This document shows, piece by piece, positions 6,914 through 14,798 of a stretch of 24,278 nt of DNA (positions are counted from its first letter, which is position 1; the number at the start of each line of letters is the position of its first letter). The DNA is taken from assembly GCA_964374095.1 (NCBI GenBank), contig CAYJXJ010000059.1:1-24278 (forward strand). The letters run 5' to 3'. Source of the stretch: CAYJXJ01 sp964374095 (GTDB taxonomy: Bacteria; Elusimicrobiota; Elusimicrobia; UBA1565; UBA9628). The position numbers and the translations under genes are program-made. The notes under the pieces were generated by a model. It saw only the letters and a program-made list of their open reading frames with translations, had not been told where the DNA came from and did no database searches.

Positions 6914-8806
6914 TCAGGGCACCCGAAACACGACCGCTCCCAAGGGGGGCAGCGTGGCGAGGAGCGATTGCGGCCGGCCGTGCCAGGAGACATTCTCCGC
7001 GGCCAGTCCGCCCGCATTGCCGATGTTGCCGCCGCCGAAGGTCTCGGAATCGCTGTTCAAGGCTTCGGCGTAGAAGCCCGGGCGGGGCACCCCGACGCGG
7101 TAGCGCTCCCGCGCGACCGGCGTGAAGTTGACGCCGAACACCAAGCCCCGCTCTCGCGCGCGGTCCCAGCGCAGGAACGTGAACACCGAGTTGTCGGAGT
7201 CGTTGCAGTCAATCCACTCGAAGCCCCCGGATTCGAAGTCGTTCTCCCACAAGGCCGGCTCGCCTCGGTAGAGGTTATTGAGGGCCCGGACATAATCCTG
7301 CAGCCGCCGGTGGTCGGGGAACTCGGTCAGATGCCAGTCCAGGCTCGACTCATGGCTCCACTCCTTCCACTGGCCGAACTCGCTTCCCATGAAGGTCAGC
7401 TTTTTTCCCGGATGCCCGAGCATGAAGGCGTAGAAGGCCCGCAGGTTGGCGAAGCGCTGCCAGGAGTCCCCCGGCATCTTGGACAGAAGCGCCCCCTTGC
7501 CGTGCACCACCTCGTCGTGGGAGAGCACGAGCATGAAGTTCTCGTGGTAGGCGTAGATCATGCTGAAGGTGGCGGCGTGGTGGTGGTAGCGGCGGTGGAT
7601 GGGGTCCCGCGAGATGTAGCCGAGCATGTCGTGCATCCACCCCATGTTCCACTTGAGCGAGAAGCCCAGGCCGCCGACGTAAACCGGGCGGCTCACCTGC
7701 GGCCAGGCGGTGGACTCCTCGGCGATGGTGAGCGTCCCCGGACACTCGCGGTGCACGGCCGCGTTGAACGCCTTGAGGAGCTCGACGGCCTCGAGGTTTT
7801 CCCTGCCTCCGAAGCGGTTGGGGATCCACTGCCCGGACTTGCGCGAGTAGTCGCGGTAGAGCATGGAGGCCACCGCGTCCACCCGCAAGCCGTCGGCGTG
7901 GTAGGTCTTGAGCCAGAACAAGGCGTTGGCGAGCAGGAAGCTCTTCACCTCGGCCCGCCCGTAGTTGAAGATGAGGCTCCCCCAATCCGGGTGGAAACCC
8001 TCTCTCGGGTCTTGGTGCTCGAAAAGGCAGGTCCCGTCGAAGGCGCCCAGGCCGTGGCCGTCGGTGGCGAAATGGGAGGGGACCCAGTCGAGGATGACGC
8101 CGATGCCCTTCCTATGACAGCGGTCCACCAGGAGCATGAAATCCCGGGGCGAGCCGAAACGCGAGGTCGGCGCGAAGTAGCCCGTCACCTGATAGCCCCA
8201 GGAGCCGCCGAAGGGGTGCTCCATGACCGGCATGAGCTCGACGTGGGTGTAGCCCATGGAGCGCGCGTACTCCGGCAGGGTCTCGGCCAATTCCAGATAG
8301 GTGAGGGGGCGGTTGCCGTCGCCGGGGGCGCGCCGCCACGAGCCGAGGTGGACCTCATAAACGTTGACCGGGCCCTGCAGGGGGTCCCGGGCGGCGCGGC
8401 CCTGCAGCCAGGCGGCGTCGCTCCACTCGAAGCCCGCCAGGTCGCAGACCATCGAGGCGGAGCGGGGGGGGACCTCGCAGCGGAAAGCGAAGGGGTCGCA
8501 CTTTTCGAGACCGCGGCCGTCGCGCGTCTTGATGAAGTACTTGTACATGGCTCCGGAGCCCACGCCCGGGATGAACAGCTCCGATATGCCGGAGTTCCCG
8601 AGGTGGCGCATGGGATGACGCGTTGGATCCCAGTCGTTGAAGTCTCCAACGACGGAGACGGAAACGGCGTTCGGGGCCCAGACGGCGAAGTTGGTGCCGG
8701 CCTCATGGCCGGCACGGCTGGCATGCGCCCCGAGCTTCTCGTAGATGTTGAGGTGGTTGCCCTCCCCGAAGAGGTGCAGGTCGTAGTCCGTGATCCCTTC
8801 GGTCAT
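6914..8806 (-). CDS. glgB: 1,4-alpha-glucan branching enzyme (GH13_9)
   Basis: GlgB cuts alpha-1,4-glucan chains and re-attaches them by alpha-1,6 bonds, making branched glycogen in the cytoplasm. The 630-aa protein has the typical start (LFGEGNHLNIYEKLGAH), a CBM48 domain at ~33-125 (FAVWAPNA, VGDFNDW), a GH13 barrel at ~150-510 and a beta C-terminal domain with the LNSDSETFGGGNIGN motif. The catalytic residues are Asp310 (GLRVDAV), Glu363 (IAEEST) and Asp431 (LSHDEVVHGK); their spacing (53 and 68) equals that of E. coli Asp405/Glu458/Asp526. It lacks the extra N1 domain of the 728-aa E. coli enzyme. Its ATG overlaps the GH57 stop by 4 nt (ATGA), implying translational coupling. No glgA, glgC or glgP is in the window. 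Confidence 0.97.
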   Translation of the reverse strand: MTEGITDYDLHLFGEGNHLNIYEKLGAHASRAGHEAGTNFAVWAPNAVSVSVVGDFNDWDPTRHPMRHLGNSGISELFIPGVGSGAMYKYFIKTRDGRGLEKCDPFAFRCEVPPRSASMVCDLAGFEWSDAAWLQGRAARDPLQGPVNVYEVHLGSWRRAPGDGNRPLTYLELAETLPEYARSMGYTHVELMPVMEHPFGGSWGYQVTGYFAPTSRFGSPRDFMLLVDRCHRKGIGVILDWVPSHFATDGHGLGAFDGTCLFEHQDPREGFHPDWGSLIFNYGRAEVKSFLLANALFWLKTYHADGLRVDAVASMLYRDYSRKSGQWIPNRFGGRENLEAVELLKAFNAAVHRECPGTLTIAEESTAWPQVSRPVYVGGLGFSLKWNMGWMHDMLGYISRDPIHRRYHHHAATFSMIYAYHENFMLVLSHDEVVHGKGALLSKMPGDSWQRFANLRAFYAFMLGHPGKKLTFMGSEFGQWKEWSHESSLDWHLTEFPDHRRLQDYVRALNNLYRGEPALWENDFESGGFEWIDCNDSDNSVFTFLRWDRARERGLVFGVNFTPVARERYRVGVPRPGFYAEALNSDSETFGGGNIGNAGGLAAENVSWHGRPQSLLATLPPLGAVVFRVP

Positions 8807-11187
8807 GGGGCGGCGACCGTGATCGGCAGGCCCAGGAGACGCGCGACCGGCGCCGCGGCGACAGGCGGCCCCTCCAGCCGGCGCAGGATGTCGAAGACCC
8901 TGGCTTCGGCGTGGGGCTTCCAGTCCTTGAGATGCAGATCCCCGGCCGCCTCGAGGACCTCCTGGAGGGCGGCGAAGACCTGCGCCGTGCCGCGGGACTC
9001 GGCCGCGTCGAGCCGGTCATCGATCAATCGGTTCCAGGCGGCCGACGCGTGCTCGGCCGCGGCCGGCCACTTGAGCGCCCGGGACCGGCGGGCCAGGTCC
9101 CGGACCTTGCGGAGTCCATCCGCCTGGCCATCGCATGCCGCCGCCTCGAGAGCCTGGGAGAAGGCGTCCGCGAAACGCGCGCGCAGGGAGGCCGGGACAT
9201 CGGCGGCGCGGGCCGCCAGCTTTTCGCCCAGTTCCAGCGCGGCGCCCGCGGCGTCCTGGGGCTCGCCTTCCGGAAGCGCAAGCCGCCGCAGAAGCTCCGC
9301 CGCCAGCTCCGACGGGAAGTCCTCGGCCCAAAATGAAAGAACTCTTAAATCTTGGGACGCGGCGGAGGCGATGGCGAGCGCCCCCGCCTCCGTCGAGGAC
9401 GATTCCACCCGCGCGCGGAGCATGTCCCAGGCCGCCCCTCCCCCCCGGCAAACAAGAGCGGCCATGGTCCCATCGGGACGGCAAAACGATAGGACGCGGC
9501 GGTCCCAAAATCCCCCCGTCGCCGGGCATGAGAACCGGAACGAACCCGAAAAAACGGCGGCTCCCTTCTCGCGGCGGGTCCGGCCCTCTCCCCGCGCGGC
9601 GACGTTGAAGAAGCGCTGCGGCGCCTCGCGACGGACCAGCCTTTCCATCGCGTAGAGCGCCGCCATCTTGTCCGGCGTGAAAATCGAGGGGCGGACCAGC
9701 TTCTCATAGACCCCGGCCCCGTCGCCATAACGCCGGTCGTTGGCGCCCGCCGCCTTCAGGCGGCCTATAAAGTCGGCCTCGAGGTCCGGTCCTCCCTCCT
9801 CGCGGGCGATCGAGATCGCGCGCGCCGCGTGGCGCAGGTTCTGAGCGGCCTCGATGCCGGCGATGTCGGCGAAGAACCAGCCGCAGCTCGTGACCATGTA
9901 AAGACATTCGCGCTGCATCTCGAGTAGGCGCAAGGCCTTGGCGCGCGACGAGGCCGTCGCGGCGCCCCGAATCCGGGAGCGCCATGCGGCGGAGTCCATG
10001 CCCTCGCCGCCCCGGCCGATGACCTCCCCGTAGGCGTCCCGCGCCTCCCAAGGATCCTTCAAAACGCGGCCTCCCGCATCCTCGTAATAGTCGGCCAACG
10101 CGTCGCGGACCCAATCCAGCGCTTCCCGGAGCGGACGCCGCCAGGCCTGCCTGCCCTTGCCGTCGCCCCCGCACCCGCAATCCTCGAGCCAGCGGCCCAA
10201 GCCGTGGGCACAGCTCCAGGCCGTTCCCAGGCCCTGGGCGCCGGCCTTGAGCTCCACCTCCCATGCCGGGGGATTGGCCGCGAGAAAGAAACCGGGGTTG
10301 ACCGGCGCGATCCCGCGCCCCGGAAGAGCCCGGGTAAGCAAGTGCGCCAGCCCCATCTCCGCGAAGGAGTGGTGGTGGCCGAAGGACTCGCCGTCCGTCG
10401 CGGCCGAGACCAGGGCCGGGCCCCCCGCCCCGTGGAAGGCGAGGGCCCAGCGCTCGGACGCCGCGGCGCTGTCGGCCATCAAGCGCTCGAAGGCAACGGC
10501 GTGGGAAAGGGCTTGGTGGTAGAAGAACACGGCGAGGGGGCGACCCCGGCCGCGCGGGTCGCGCCAGAGATGCGGGCGCCGGGGATCGAGATGCCCCGCG
10601 GCCTCTTTCCACGACGTCTCCCCGATGGGACGCACCCGCGCCGCCTGGGAGGGCGCGAGGATCACATAGGACATGCCGTGCTCGGCCAGCAGGCCCAGCA
10701 CCGCGTCGTTGGCCCCGGTCTCGGGCAGCCACATGGCCTCCGGCCGGCGGCGGAAGCGCCGGCGAAAGTCGGCCAGACCCCAGCGCACGAGCGTGGCCTG
10801 GTCGCGGGGCGAGGCCAGCGGGAGGATGGCGTGGACGTAGGGGTGGGCGATGGCGTTGCCATGCCCGCCCAGGCGCCGGGTGCTCTCGCGGTCAGCCTCC
10901 AAAATGCGCCGGTAAGCCGCGGGTTCATGCTCCTCCATCCAGGAAAGCAGCGTGGGCCCCGCATCGAAGCTCATGTGGGCGAAATTGTTCACCACGTCGG
11001 CGAGCTTCCCCGAGCCGTCGCACACGCGCGCCCAGGCGTTGGGGACGTAGCACTCCCGGGCGACCCTGGAGTTCCAATCGTGGGCGGGCGCCGCGGAGGG
11101 CTGGCGCAGGACCGTCCCGAGCCAAGGATTCTCCCGCGGGGGCTGGTAGAAGTGCCCGTGGACGCAGGCGAAGCGTTCTCCCGTCAT
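8803..11187 (-). CDS. GH57 family glycosidase/glucanotransferase with DUF3536 domain
   Basis: The 794-aa protein belongs to GH57, retaining alpha-glucan enzymes (amylases, 4-alpha-glucanotransferases, branching enzymes). Family regions seen: HGHFYQPPRENPW near residue 10, GNAIAHPYVHAILPLASPRD, MWLPETG with Glu156 as likely nucleophile, and TDGESFGHHH with Asp265 as likely acid/base. The long helical C-terminal half (LEMQRECLYMVTSCGWFFADI, CDGQADGL) fits DUF3536. The exact substrate cannot be read from sequence; coupling to GlgB points to glycogen or maltodextrin. There is no signal peptide. The start at 11187 is chosen because HGHFYQPP follows at once, GAGG lies just upstream, and the ATG overlaps the Sel1 stop (ATGA). 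The frame is open to 11526, but that extension is Arg/Pro-rich shadow of the Sel1 gene. Confidence 0.9.
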   Translation of the reverse strand: MTGERFACVHGHFYQPPRENPWLGTVLRQPSAAPAHDWNSRVARECYVPNAWARVCDGSGKLADVVNNFAHMSFDAGPTLLSWMEEHEPAAYRRILEADRESTRRLGGHGNAIAHPYVHAILPLASPRDQATLVRWGLADFRRRFRRRPEAMWLPETGANDAVLGLLAEHGMSYVILAPSQAARVRPIGETSWKEAAGHLDPRRPHLWRDPRGRGRPLAVFFYHQALSHAVAFERLMADSAAASERWALAFHGAGGPALVSAATDGESFGHHHSFAEMGLAHLLTRALPGRGIAPVNPGFFLAANPPAWEVELKAGAQGLGTAWSCAHGLGRWLEDCGCGGDGKGRQAWRRPLREALDWVRDALADYYEDAGGRVLKDPWEARDAYGEVIGRGGEGMDSAAWRSRIRGAATASSRAKALRLLEMQRECLYMVTSCGWFFADIAGIEAAQNLRHAARAISIAREEGGPDLEADFIGRLKAAGANDRRYGDGAGVYEKLVRPSIFTPDKMAALYAMERLVRREAPQRFFNVAARGEGRTRREKGAAVFSGSFRFSCPATGGFWDRRVLSFCRPDGTMAALVCRGGGAAWDMLRARVESSSTEAGALAIASAASQDLRVLSFWAEDFPSELAAELLRRLALPEGEPQDAAGAALELGEKLAARAADVPASLRARFADAFSQALEAAACDGQADGLRKVRDLARRSRALKWPAAAEHASAAWNRLIDDRLDAAESRGTAQVFAALQEVLEAAGDLHLKDWKPHAEARVFDILRRLEGPPVAAAPVARLLGLPITVAAP

Positions 11188-12377
11188 TTCCTCAGCGCCT
11201 GAATGCGCTTCTCGGCCCGGACGCGCTGCTCGGGCGTGAGCTTGTCCTGGAGCTCCGCAGCGAAGAGCCGGGCGCTGGCGTGGCCGCTCTCGGAGGCGAC
11301 CGTGAAATAGGCCAGCGCCTCGGCAGCGTCGGCCTTCACCCCGGCGCCGTCGTGGTGCATCACGCCGAGCTGGTAGAGGGCGTCGGGCTCGCGGAGGGCC
11401 GCGGCCTTCCGGTACCAGCGCAGGGCCGCGGCGGTATCGGCGCGGATTCCCTCGCCGTCGCGATACATCGTGCCTAGGTTGTAGAGGGCCTGGGGCTGGT
11501 CCCTCCCCGCCGCCTTGCGAAACCACTTGAGGGCCTCGGGGTAGTTCTTCTCGGTGGCGACCCCCTCATAATAGAGGAGCCCCAAGCCGGTTTGGGCGTC
11601 GGTCACGCCCGCGAGCGCCGCCTCTCGCATCCACTTGAAGGCCTCCTGATGGTCCTGGCGGGCGGTCTTGCCGAGGTAAAGCACCATCCCCAGCCGGTAC
11701 TGAGACCGGGGGTGCCCCCCGGCGGCGGCCCGGCGGTCCCATTCGATGGCGCGGGTGTAATCGCGCGTCACGCCTTGCCCCTCGGAAAACATCGTGGCGA
11801 GGTGATGCTGGGCTTCCGAGAAGCCCTGGGCCGCCGCCTTCTCGAACCACGGCAGGGCCAAGTCGAAGCTGCGCGTGATCCCTTCGCCGCGGTAATGCAT
11901 GAGCCCGATATTGAACTGCGCCTCGGCGTCCCCTTGGCGGGCCGCCTTCTCGAACCACGACAGCGCCACGGGCCGGTCGGGAGCCACGCCCCGGCCGTCG
12001 AGATACATCGCGCCGAGGTTGAACTGGGCCTTGGCCCAGCCCGCGGCCGCGGCCTGGCGCAGCCACGGCAGGGCCCGGCGCGGGTCGGCCCGCGTGCCCT
12101 CGCCCTTGAGATACATCACCCCCAGGCTGTTCTGAGCCTCGGGGAGCCCCGCCTCGGCCGCCTGGCGCAGGAGCCGCTGGGCCTCCTGATAGTCGCGCGG
12201 CACGCCCCGCCCCGAGTGGTAGCGCAGGCCCAATTCGTAGACCGCGCGCGGGTCCTTCCTGGCCGCGGCTTGGCGGAGGGTATTTAGGTCAAGCTCCGCA
12301 GCCATCACCGGACCTACAGGTCCGGTGATGGCGAGGACCCATAATGAAACCAGAACACCCACATGTGCCGTCGTCAA
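11184..12377 (-). CDS. exported Sel1-like repeat (SLR) protein
   Basis: The 397-aa protein has a signal peptide (LVSLWVLAITGPVGPVMA-AE) and then about nine Sel1-like 36-residue repeats filling residues ~45-365. Repeat units follow the pattern A-x-x-x-L-G-x-M-Y-x-x-G-x-G-V-x-x-D-x-x-x-A-x-x-W-x-x-K-A-A (e.g. AQFNLGAMYLDGRGVAPD). Such alpha-solenoids act as scaffolds in the periplasm or envelope; the partner is unknown. I choose a TTG start at 12377 because it overlaps the M20 stop in a TTGA tetranucleotide, GGGGGAG lies a few bases upstream, and it leads directly into the signal peptide. The TTG at 12401 is an alternative that adds eight polar residues. A perfect palindrome codes for part of the signal peptide (12301-12332). 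Confidence 0.85.
   Translation of the reverse strand: MTTAHVGVLVSLWVLAITGPVGPVMAAELDLNTLRQAAARKDPRAVYELGLRYHSGRGVPRDYQEAQRLLRQAAEAGLPEAQNSLGVMYLKGEGTRADPRRALPWLRQAAAAGWAKAQFNLGAMYLDGRGVAPDRPVALSWFEKAARQGDAEAQFNIGLMHYRGEGITRSFDLALPWFEKAAAQGFSEAQHHLATMFSEGQGVTRDYTRAIEWDRRAAAGGHPRSQYRLGMVLYLGKTARQDHQEAFKWMREAALAGVTDAQTGLGLLYYEGVATEKNYPEALKWFRKAAGRDQPQALYNLGTMYRDGEGIRADTAAALRWYRKAAALREPDALYQLGVMHHDGAGVKADAAEALAYFTVASESGHASARLFAAELQDKLTPEQRVRAEKRIQALRK
12301..12332. repeat. perfect 14-bp inverted repeat coding for the Sel1 protein signal peptide
   Basis: GCCATCACCGGACC (12301-12314) is exactly reverse-complementary to 12319-12332, with a 4-nt TACA loop. Read on the minus strand it encodes AITGPVGPVMA, the end of the hydrophobic core and the cleavage region of the signal peptide. 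In the mRNA it would make a very stable hairpin about 50-75 nt after the TTG start, which could slow translation there. Confidence 0.85.
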
Positions 12378-13693
12378 TCCTTCTCCCCCATGTCCAAACA
12401 AAACTCCTCCACCACCGCCCTCAAGAGCCGAAGTCCGCCGGCAAATCCCTCCACCGAGATCCTCTCATCGGGCGCGTGGTACAGGGTAGCAAATGGCTCG
12501 TCGGCCCGGAGGCGCACCGGGGCGAAGCCGTAGGTCACGATCCCGGCGCGGGCGTAGTGCTTGGCATCGGTCAGGCCCGGCATGAGATAACCCACGACCT
12601 CGCCTCCCGGGATCTCGCGCGCCACGCCGCGCCGGATGGCCTCCATGAGCGCGGAGTTCGGGGGCATCACCGTGGGGCTGCCCTCCGCCACGGGTTCAAT
12701 CTCGACGTCCGGCCCCACGACGGAGCGCACCTCCTCCAGGAATTGCCGGCGGCTCACCCCGGGAAGATAGCGGCCGTCCACCATGGCCGAAGCCTCGAGA
12801 GCAACGACATTGACCTTGGTCCCGGCGGAAAGCACCGTGACGCAAGCCGTGTCGTAGAGCATCGCGCGAAAGCTCCAGCGCCGCTCCGCGGGAAGGGCCC
12901 GCAGGGCCAGGGGCGCGGTTTTTTCCGATAGCAGGCCCAGCAGCACCAAAGAGGCCGGCGGCCGCGAGCGCGCGACGCACCGCACGAAGCCGCGGGCGCT
13001 TTCCGTCAAGTGATAGCGCAGGGGCTTGCGGCTGAGGCGCTCGACGGCGCGGGCCAGGCGCTCCACGGCCGAGCCCGGACGGGGCGTCGAGCCATGGCCC
13101 CCGTCGCCGCGGGCCCGCAGGCGAAACCACAAGTAGCCCCGCTCGGCCACCTGAACCGGGACGATCGTGCGCCTCCCCATGGGCACGGCCATGCCGCCCA
13201 GTTCGGTCAAGGCGAAGCCCGCCGCGATCAGCTCGGGGCGCTTGTCGACGAGATACCCCGCGCCCAGGCCCCCGCCCGCCTCCTCATCGGCCACCCCGGC
13301 GAAGACCACGTCCCGCCGCAGCGGCGCCTTGGATCGGGCCAGCTCCAGGAGGACGGCCAAGCCCATGGCGGCCATATGCTTCATGTCCACCGCGCCGCGC
13401 CCCCAGACATAGCCGTCGGCAACCTCCGCGGCGAAGGGGGGATGCGTCCAACCTTCCGGGGGAGCCGGGACCACGTCGAGATGCGCCGAAAGCAGCAGGG
13501 GCGGGTCGACCCCGCGGCCGCGCAGGCGAGCGACGACATTTGTTCGCCCGGGCGCCGCCTCAATGAGCTCCGCGGGGATCCCCTCCCGTTTCAGCAGGGC
13601 CGCGATGTATTCGGCCGCGGGACGCTCGTGGCCGGGGGGGTTGGAGGTGTCGAAGCGGATCAAGTCGCGGAGGACTTCCAGCGCCTCGGGCAC
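12374..13693 (-). CDS. M20 family metallopeptidase (carboxypeptidase S/aminoacylase-like)
   Basis: The 439-aa protein is a dinuclear zinc M20 hydrolase; members remove C-terminal residues or deacylate N-acyl amino acids. Metal and catalytic residues are visible: His71 and Asp73 (SAHLDVVP), bridging Asp103 (GRGAVDMK), Glu137/Glu138 (VADEEAGG), HGSTPRPGS in the dimerisation lid, and a late His in LYHAPDERIS. There is no signal peptide. The frame is open to 14068, but that extension overlaps the 105-aa gene and its own promoter. The GTG at 13693 is chosen because PEALEVLRDLIRFDTSNPPG is the typical M20 start and a good promoter ends 6 nt before it. It is the first gene of the five-gene operon; its TGA overlaps the next start (TTGA). 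Confidence 0.9.
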   Translation of the reverse strand: MPEALEVLRDLIRFDTSNPPGHERPAAEYIAALLKREGIPAELIEAAPGRTNVVARLRGRGVDPPLLLSAHLDVVPAPPEGWTHPPFAAEVADGYVWGRGAVDMKHMAAMGLAVLLELARSKAPLRRDVVFAGVADEEAGGGLGAGYLVDKRPELIAAGFALTELGGMAVPMGRRTIVPVQVAERGYLWFRLRARGDGGHGSTPRPGSAVERLARAVERLSRKPLRYHLTESARGFVRCVARSRPPASLVLLGLLSEKTAPLALRALPAERRWSFRAMLYDTACVTVLSAGTKVNVVALEASAMVDGRYLPGVSRRQFLEEVRSVVGPDVEIEPVAEGSPTVMPPNSALMEAIRRGVAREIPGGEVVGYLMPGLTDAKHYARAGIVTYGFAPVRLRADEPFATLYHAPDERISVEGFAGGLRLLRAVVEEFCLDMGEKD

Positions 13694-13728
13694 CCCCAAA
13701 GGATAACAGGGATTCCCGAAAGGGTCAA
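13694..13728 (-). promoter_or_regulatory. sigma-70-type promoter of the M20-Sel1-GH57-glgB-fecR operon
   Basis: On the minus strand TTGACC (13728-13723, 5/6 match) is followed by a 17-bp spacer and TATCCT (13705-13700, 4/6 match) with an extended TGT just upstream. Only 6 nt (TTGGGG) separate the -10 from the GTG at 13693, so transcription should begin at or next to the start codon and no leader with a Shine-Dalgarno would exist. Confidence 0.65.
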
Positions 13729-13743
13729 CAACCGGAGGACGGG

Positions 13744-14061
13744 TTAAGCCCCGGCGGGACCGGGAAGGACCTTGAACCGGCGGAGGCGGGATACCGCGGC
13801 GTCTCCGTCGCCGTTTGACATTCGGGCGACGACGCTGTGGGAGCCCGGGGCGAGGTCGCAGTCGAACCACCAGTGTCCGGCGGACTCCCGGCAGGCCTGG
13901 AACTCCCCGCCGTCGAGAGACACGGACACGGTCGAGGCCCCGCCGTTGGCGCTGACGCGGATGGTGTAGGGGCCGGCGGGAAAGGAGGCGTTGGGCTGGG
14001 GATAGTCTAGCGCTACGCAAGGGGCGGGTTTCTTGGACGTGGGGGGTTTGGCTCGTGGCAT
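13744..14061 (-). CDS. small Ig-like beta-sandwich protein, unknown function
   Basis: The 105-aa protein has a basic start (MPRAKPPTSKKPAP) with no signal peptide, then one beta-rich domain: DYPQPNASFPAGPYTIRVSA, VSVSLDGGEFQACR, HWWFDCDLAPGSHSVVAR. The pattern of strands with an S-L-D-G-G-E-F turn and a final G-S-H-x-V-x-A-R strand is that of E-set or Ig-like domains usually appended to glycan-active enzymes. Here it stands alone. It sits 50 nt upstream of the glycan operon but has its own promoter. A role in binding a cytoplasmic glucan such as glycogen is conceivable from its neighbours, but this is inference. Confidence 0.7.
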   Translation of the reverse strand: MPRAKPPTSKKPAPCVALDYPQPNASFPAGPYTIRVSANGGASTVSVSLDGGEFQACRESAGHWWFDCDLAPGSHSVVARMSNGDGDAAVSRLRRFKVLPGPAGA

Positions 14062-14097
14062 GCGTCAATTATGCCAAATCTCCATCCGGAAACTCAA
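14062..14097 (-). promoter_or_regulatory. promoter of the 105-aa gene, apparently leaderless
   Basis: TTGAGT (14097-14092) and CATAAT (14073-14068, 5/6 match to TATAAT) are 18 bp apart on the minus strand. Exactly 6 nt (TGACGC) separate the -10 from the ATG at 14061, and there is no Shine-Dalgarno. The geometry repeats that of the M20 promoter. Confidence 0.5.
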
Positions 14098-14123
14098 TAT
14101 CCTCCGACCGTGAACCCCAAGGA

Positions 14124-14753
14124 CTACTCGAAAGCCCCGCCGACGATGAAGAACACCGTCTTGGCGGCCTCCAGGATCGCGGCCCGGGCGTGGGTTTGGT
14201 CCCGCCACCAGGCGCGGCTGAAGGACTCGTAGGGGGTCGCGGCGACGCGGACCTCGACGCCCGGCAGAGCGCGGCGAAAGATGACCTTCGCCCGCCGGGC
14301 GTGGTAGCGCGAGGTCACCACCAGCACGCGGCGCGCCGCGGGGTCCAGGGCCTGCCGCAGGGTCCTGGCCTCGCCGGTCGTGCTGATGATGCCGTCCCCG
14401 TAGCGGCGGATCCGGTCCTTGGGGACCTTCAGCCTTAGGAAGATCTCCCGGAAAACCTCGTCCTCCGTCAGCACGGGGATGCCCAAGCCCCGGGCCTGCC
14501 GCACGCTCTCCCGCACTTTCGGACTGGCGAGCCATAATTGGGGGGCCAGACCGCGGTTGAAGAGCTCGGCGCCGTAGATGGCGCGCGAGACCTCGTCGCC
14601 GTTGAGCACCACGAGGGCGTCGGCGGCGAACGGCTCGTCCGAGAAGTCCAGCCACCAGCCGATCAGGAAAGGAACGGAAAACGCCCCCGCGGCGAGCAAC
14701 GCCGCGGCGGCCGCGGCCAAAGCGAGCGTTCTGCGCCCTTTAGCACGTGCCAT
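14124..14753 (-). CDS. DUF218 / YdcF-SanA-like membrane-anchored protein
   Basis: The 209-aa protein has one N-terminal hydrophobic anchor (about residues 8-32, after MARAKGRRT) and a DUF218-type domain: DALVVLNGDEVSRAIYGAEL, GLAPQLWLASPK, KVPKDRIRRYGDGIISTTGE and RVLVVTSRYHARRAKVIF. The T-S-x-x-H-x-x-R-A motif is characteristic. Family members such as E. coli SanA, ElyC and YdcF are linked to envelope integrity and peptidoglycan or envelope polysaccharide metabolism; activity is not established here. The start at 14753 is preferred over the open frame to 15143, because the anchor follows at once, a promoter lies upstream and the longer frame would overlap the opposite-strand operon. It is divergent from the LolA-like operon. 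Confidence 0.85.
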   Translation of the reverse strand: MARAKGRRTLALAAAAAALLAAGAFSVPFLIGWWLDFSDEPFAADALVVLNGDEVSRAIYGAELFNRGLAPQLWLASPKVRESVRQARGLGIPVLTEDEVFREIFLRLKVPKDRIRRYGDGIISTTGEARTLRQALDPAARRVLVVTSRYHARRAKVIFRRALPGVEVRVAATPYESFSRAWWRDQTHARAAILEAAKTVFFIVGGAFE

Positions 14754-14766
14754 GGTCGCGACCGGG

Positions 14767-14775
14767 ACTATACCA
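14767..14775 (-). promoter_or_regulatory. extended -10 promoter for the DUF218 gene
   Basis: TGG-TATAGT on the minus strand (TATAGT at 14772-14767) gives an extended -10 with a 5/6 match, 13 nt before the ATG at 14753. No -35 is recognisable. The predicted 5' leader is only about 6 nt, too short for a normal Shine-Dalgarno. Confidence 0.45.
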
Positions 14776-14798
14776 AAGTGGCGGGGACATTGAGCGGT

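Noticed and set aside
6968..9655. 895-aa open frame on the plus strand
   Set aside because: It lies antisense to glgB and GH57, whose catalytic residues are intact on the minus strand; the composition is that of a shadow frame.
11188..11526. N-terminal extension of the GH57 protein to 11526
   Set aside because: The added residues are Arg/Pro/Gly-rich and antiparallel to no motif; they are the Sel1 gene read in another frame. The ATG at 11187 has an ATGA overlap and is followed by the GH57 motif.
13694..14068. N-terminal extension of the M20 peptidase to 14068
   Set aside because: It would run through the operon promoter and the 105-aa gene in another frame; M20 homology begins at the GTG at 13693.
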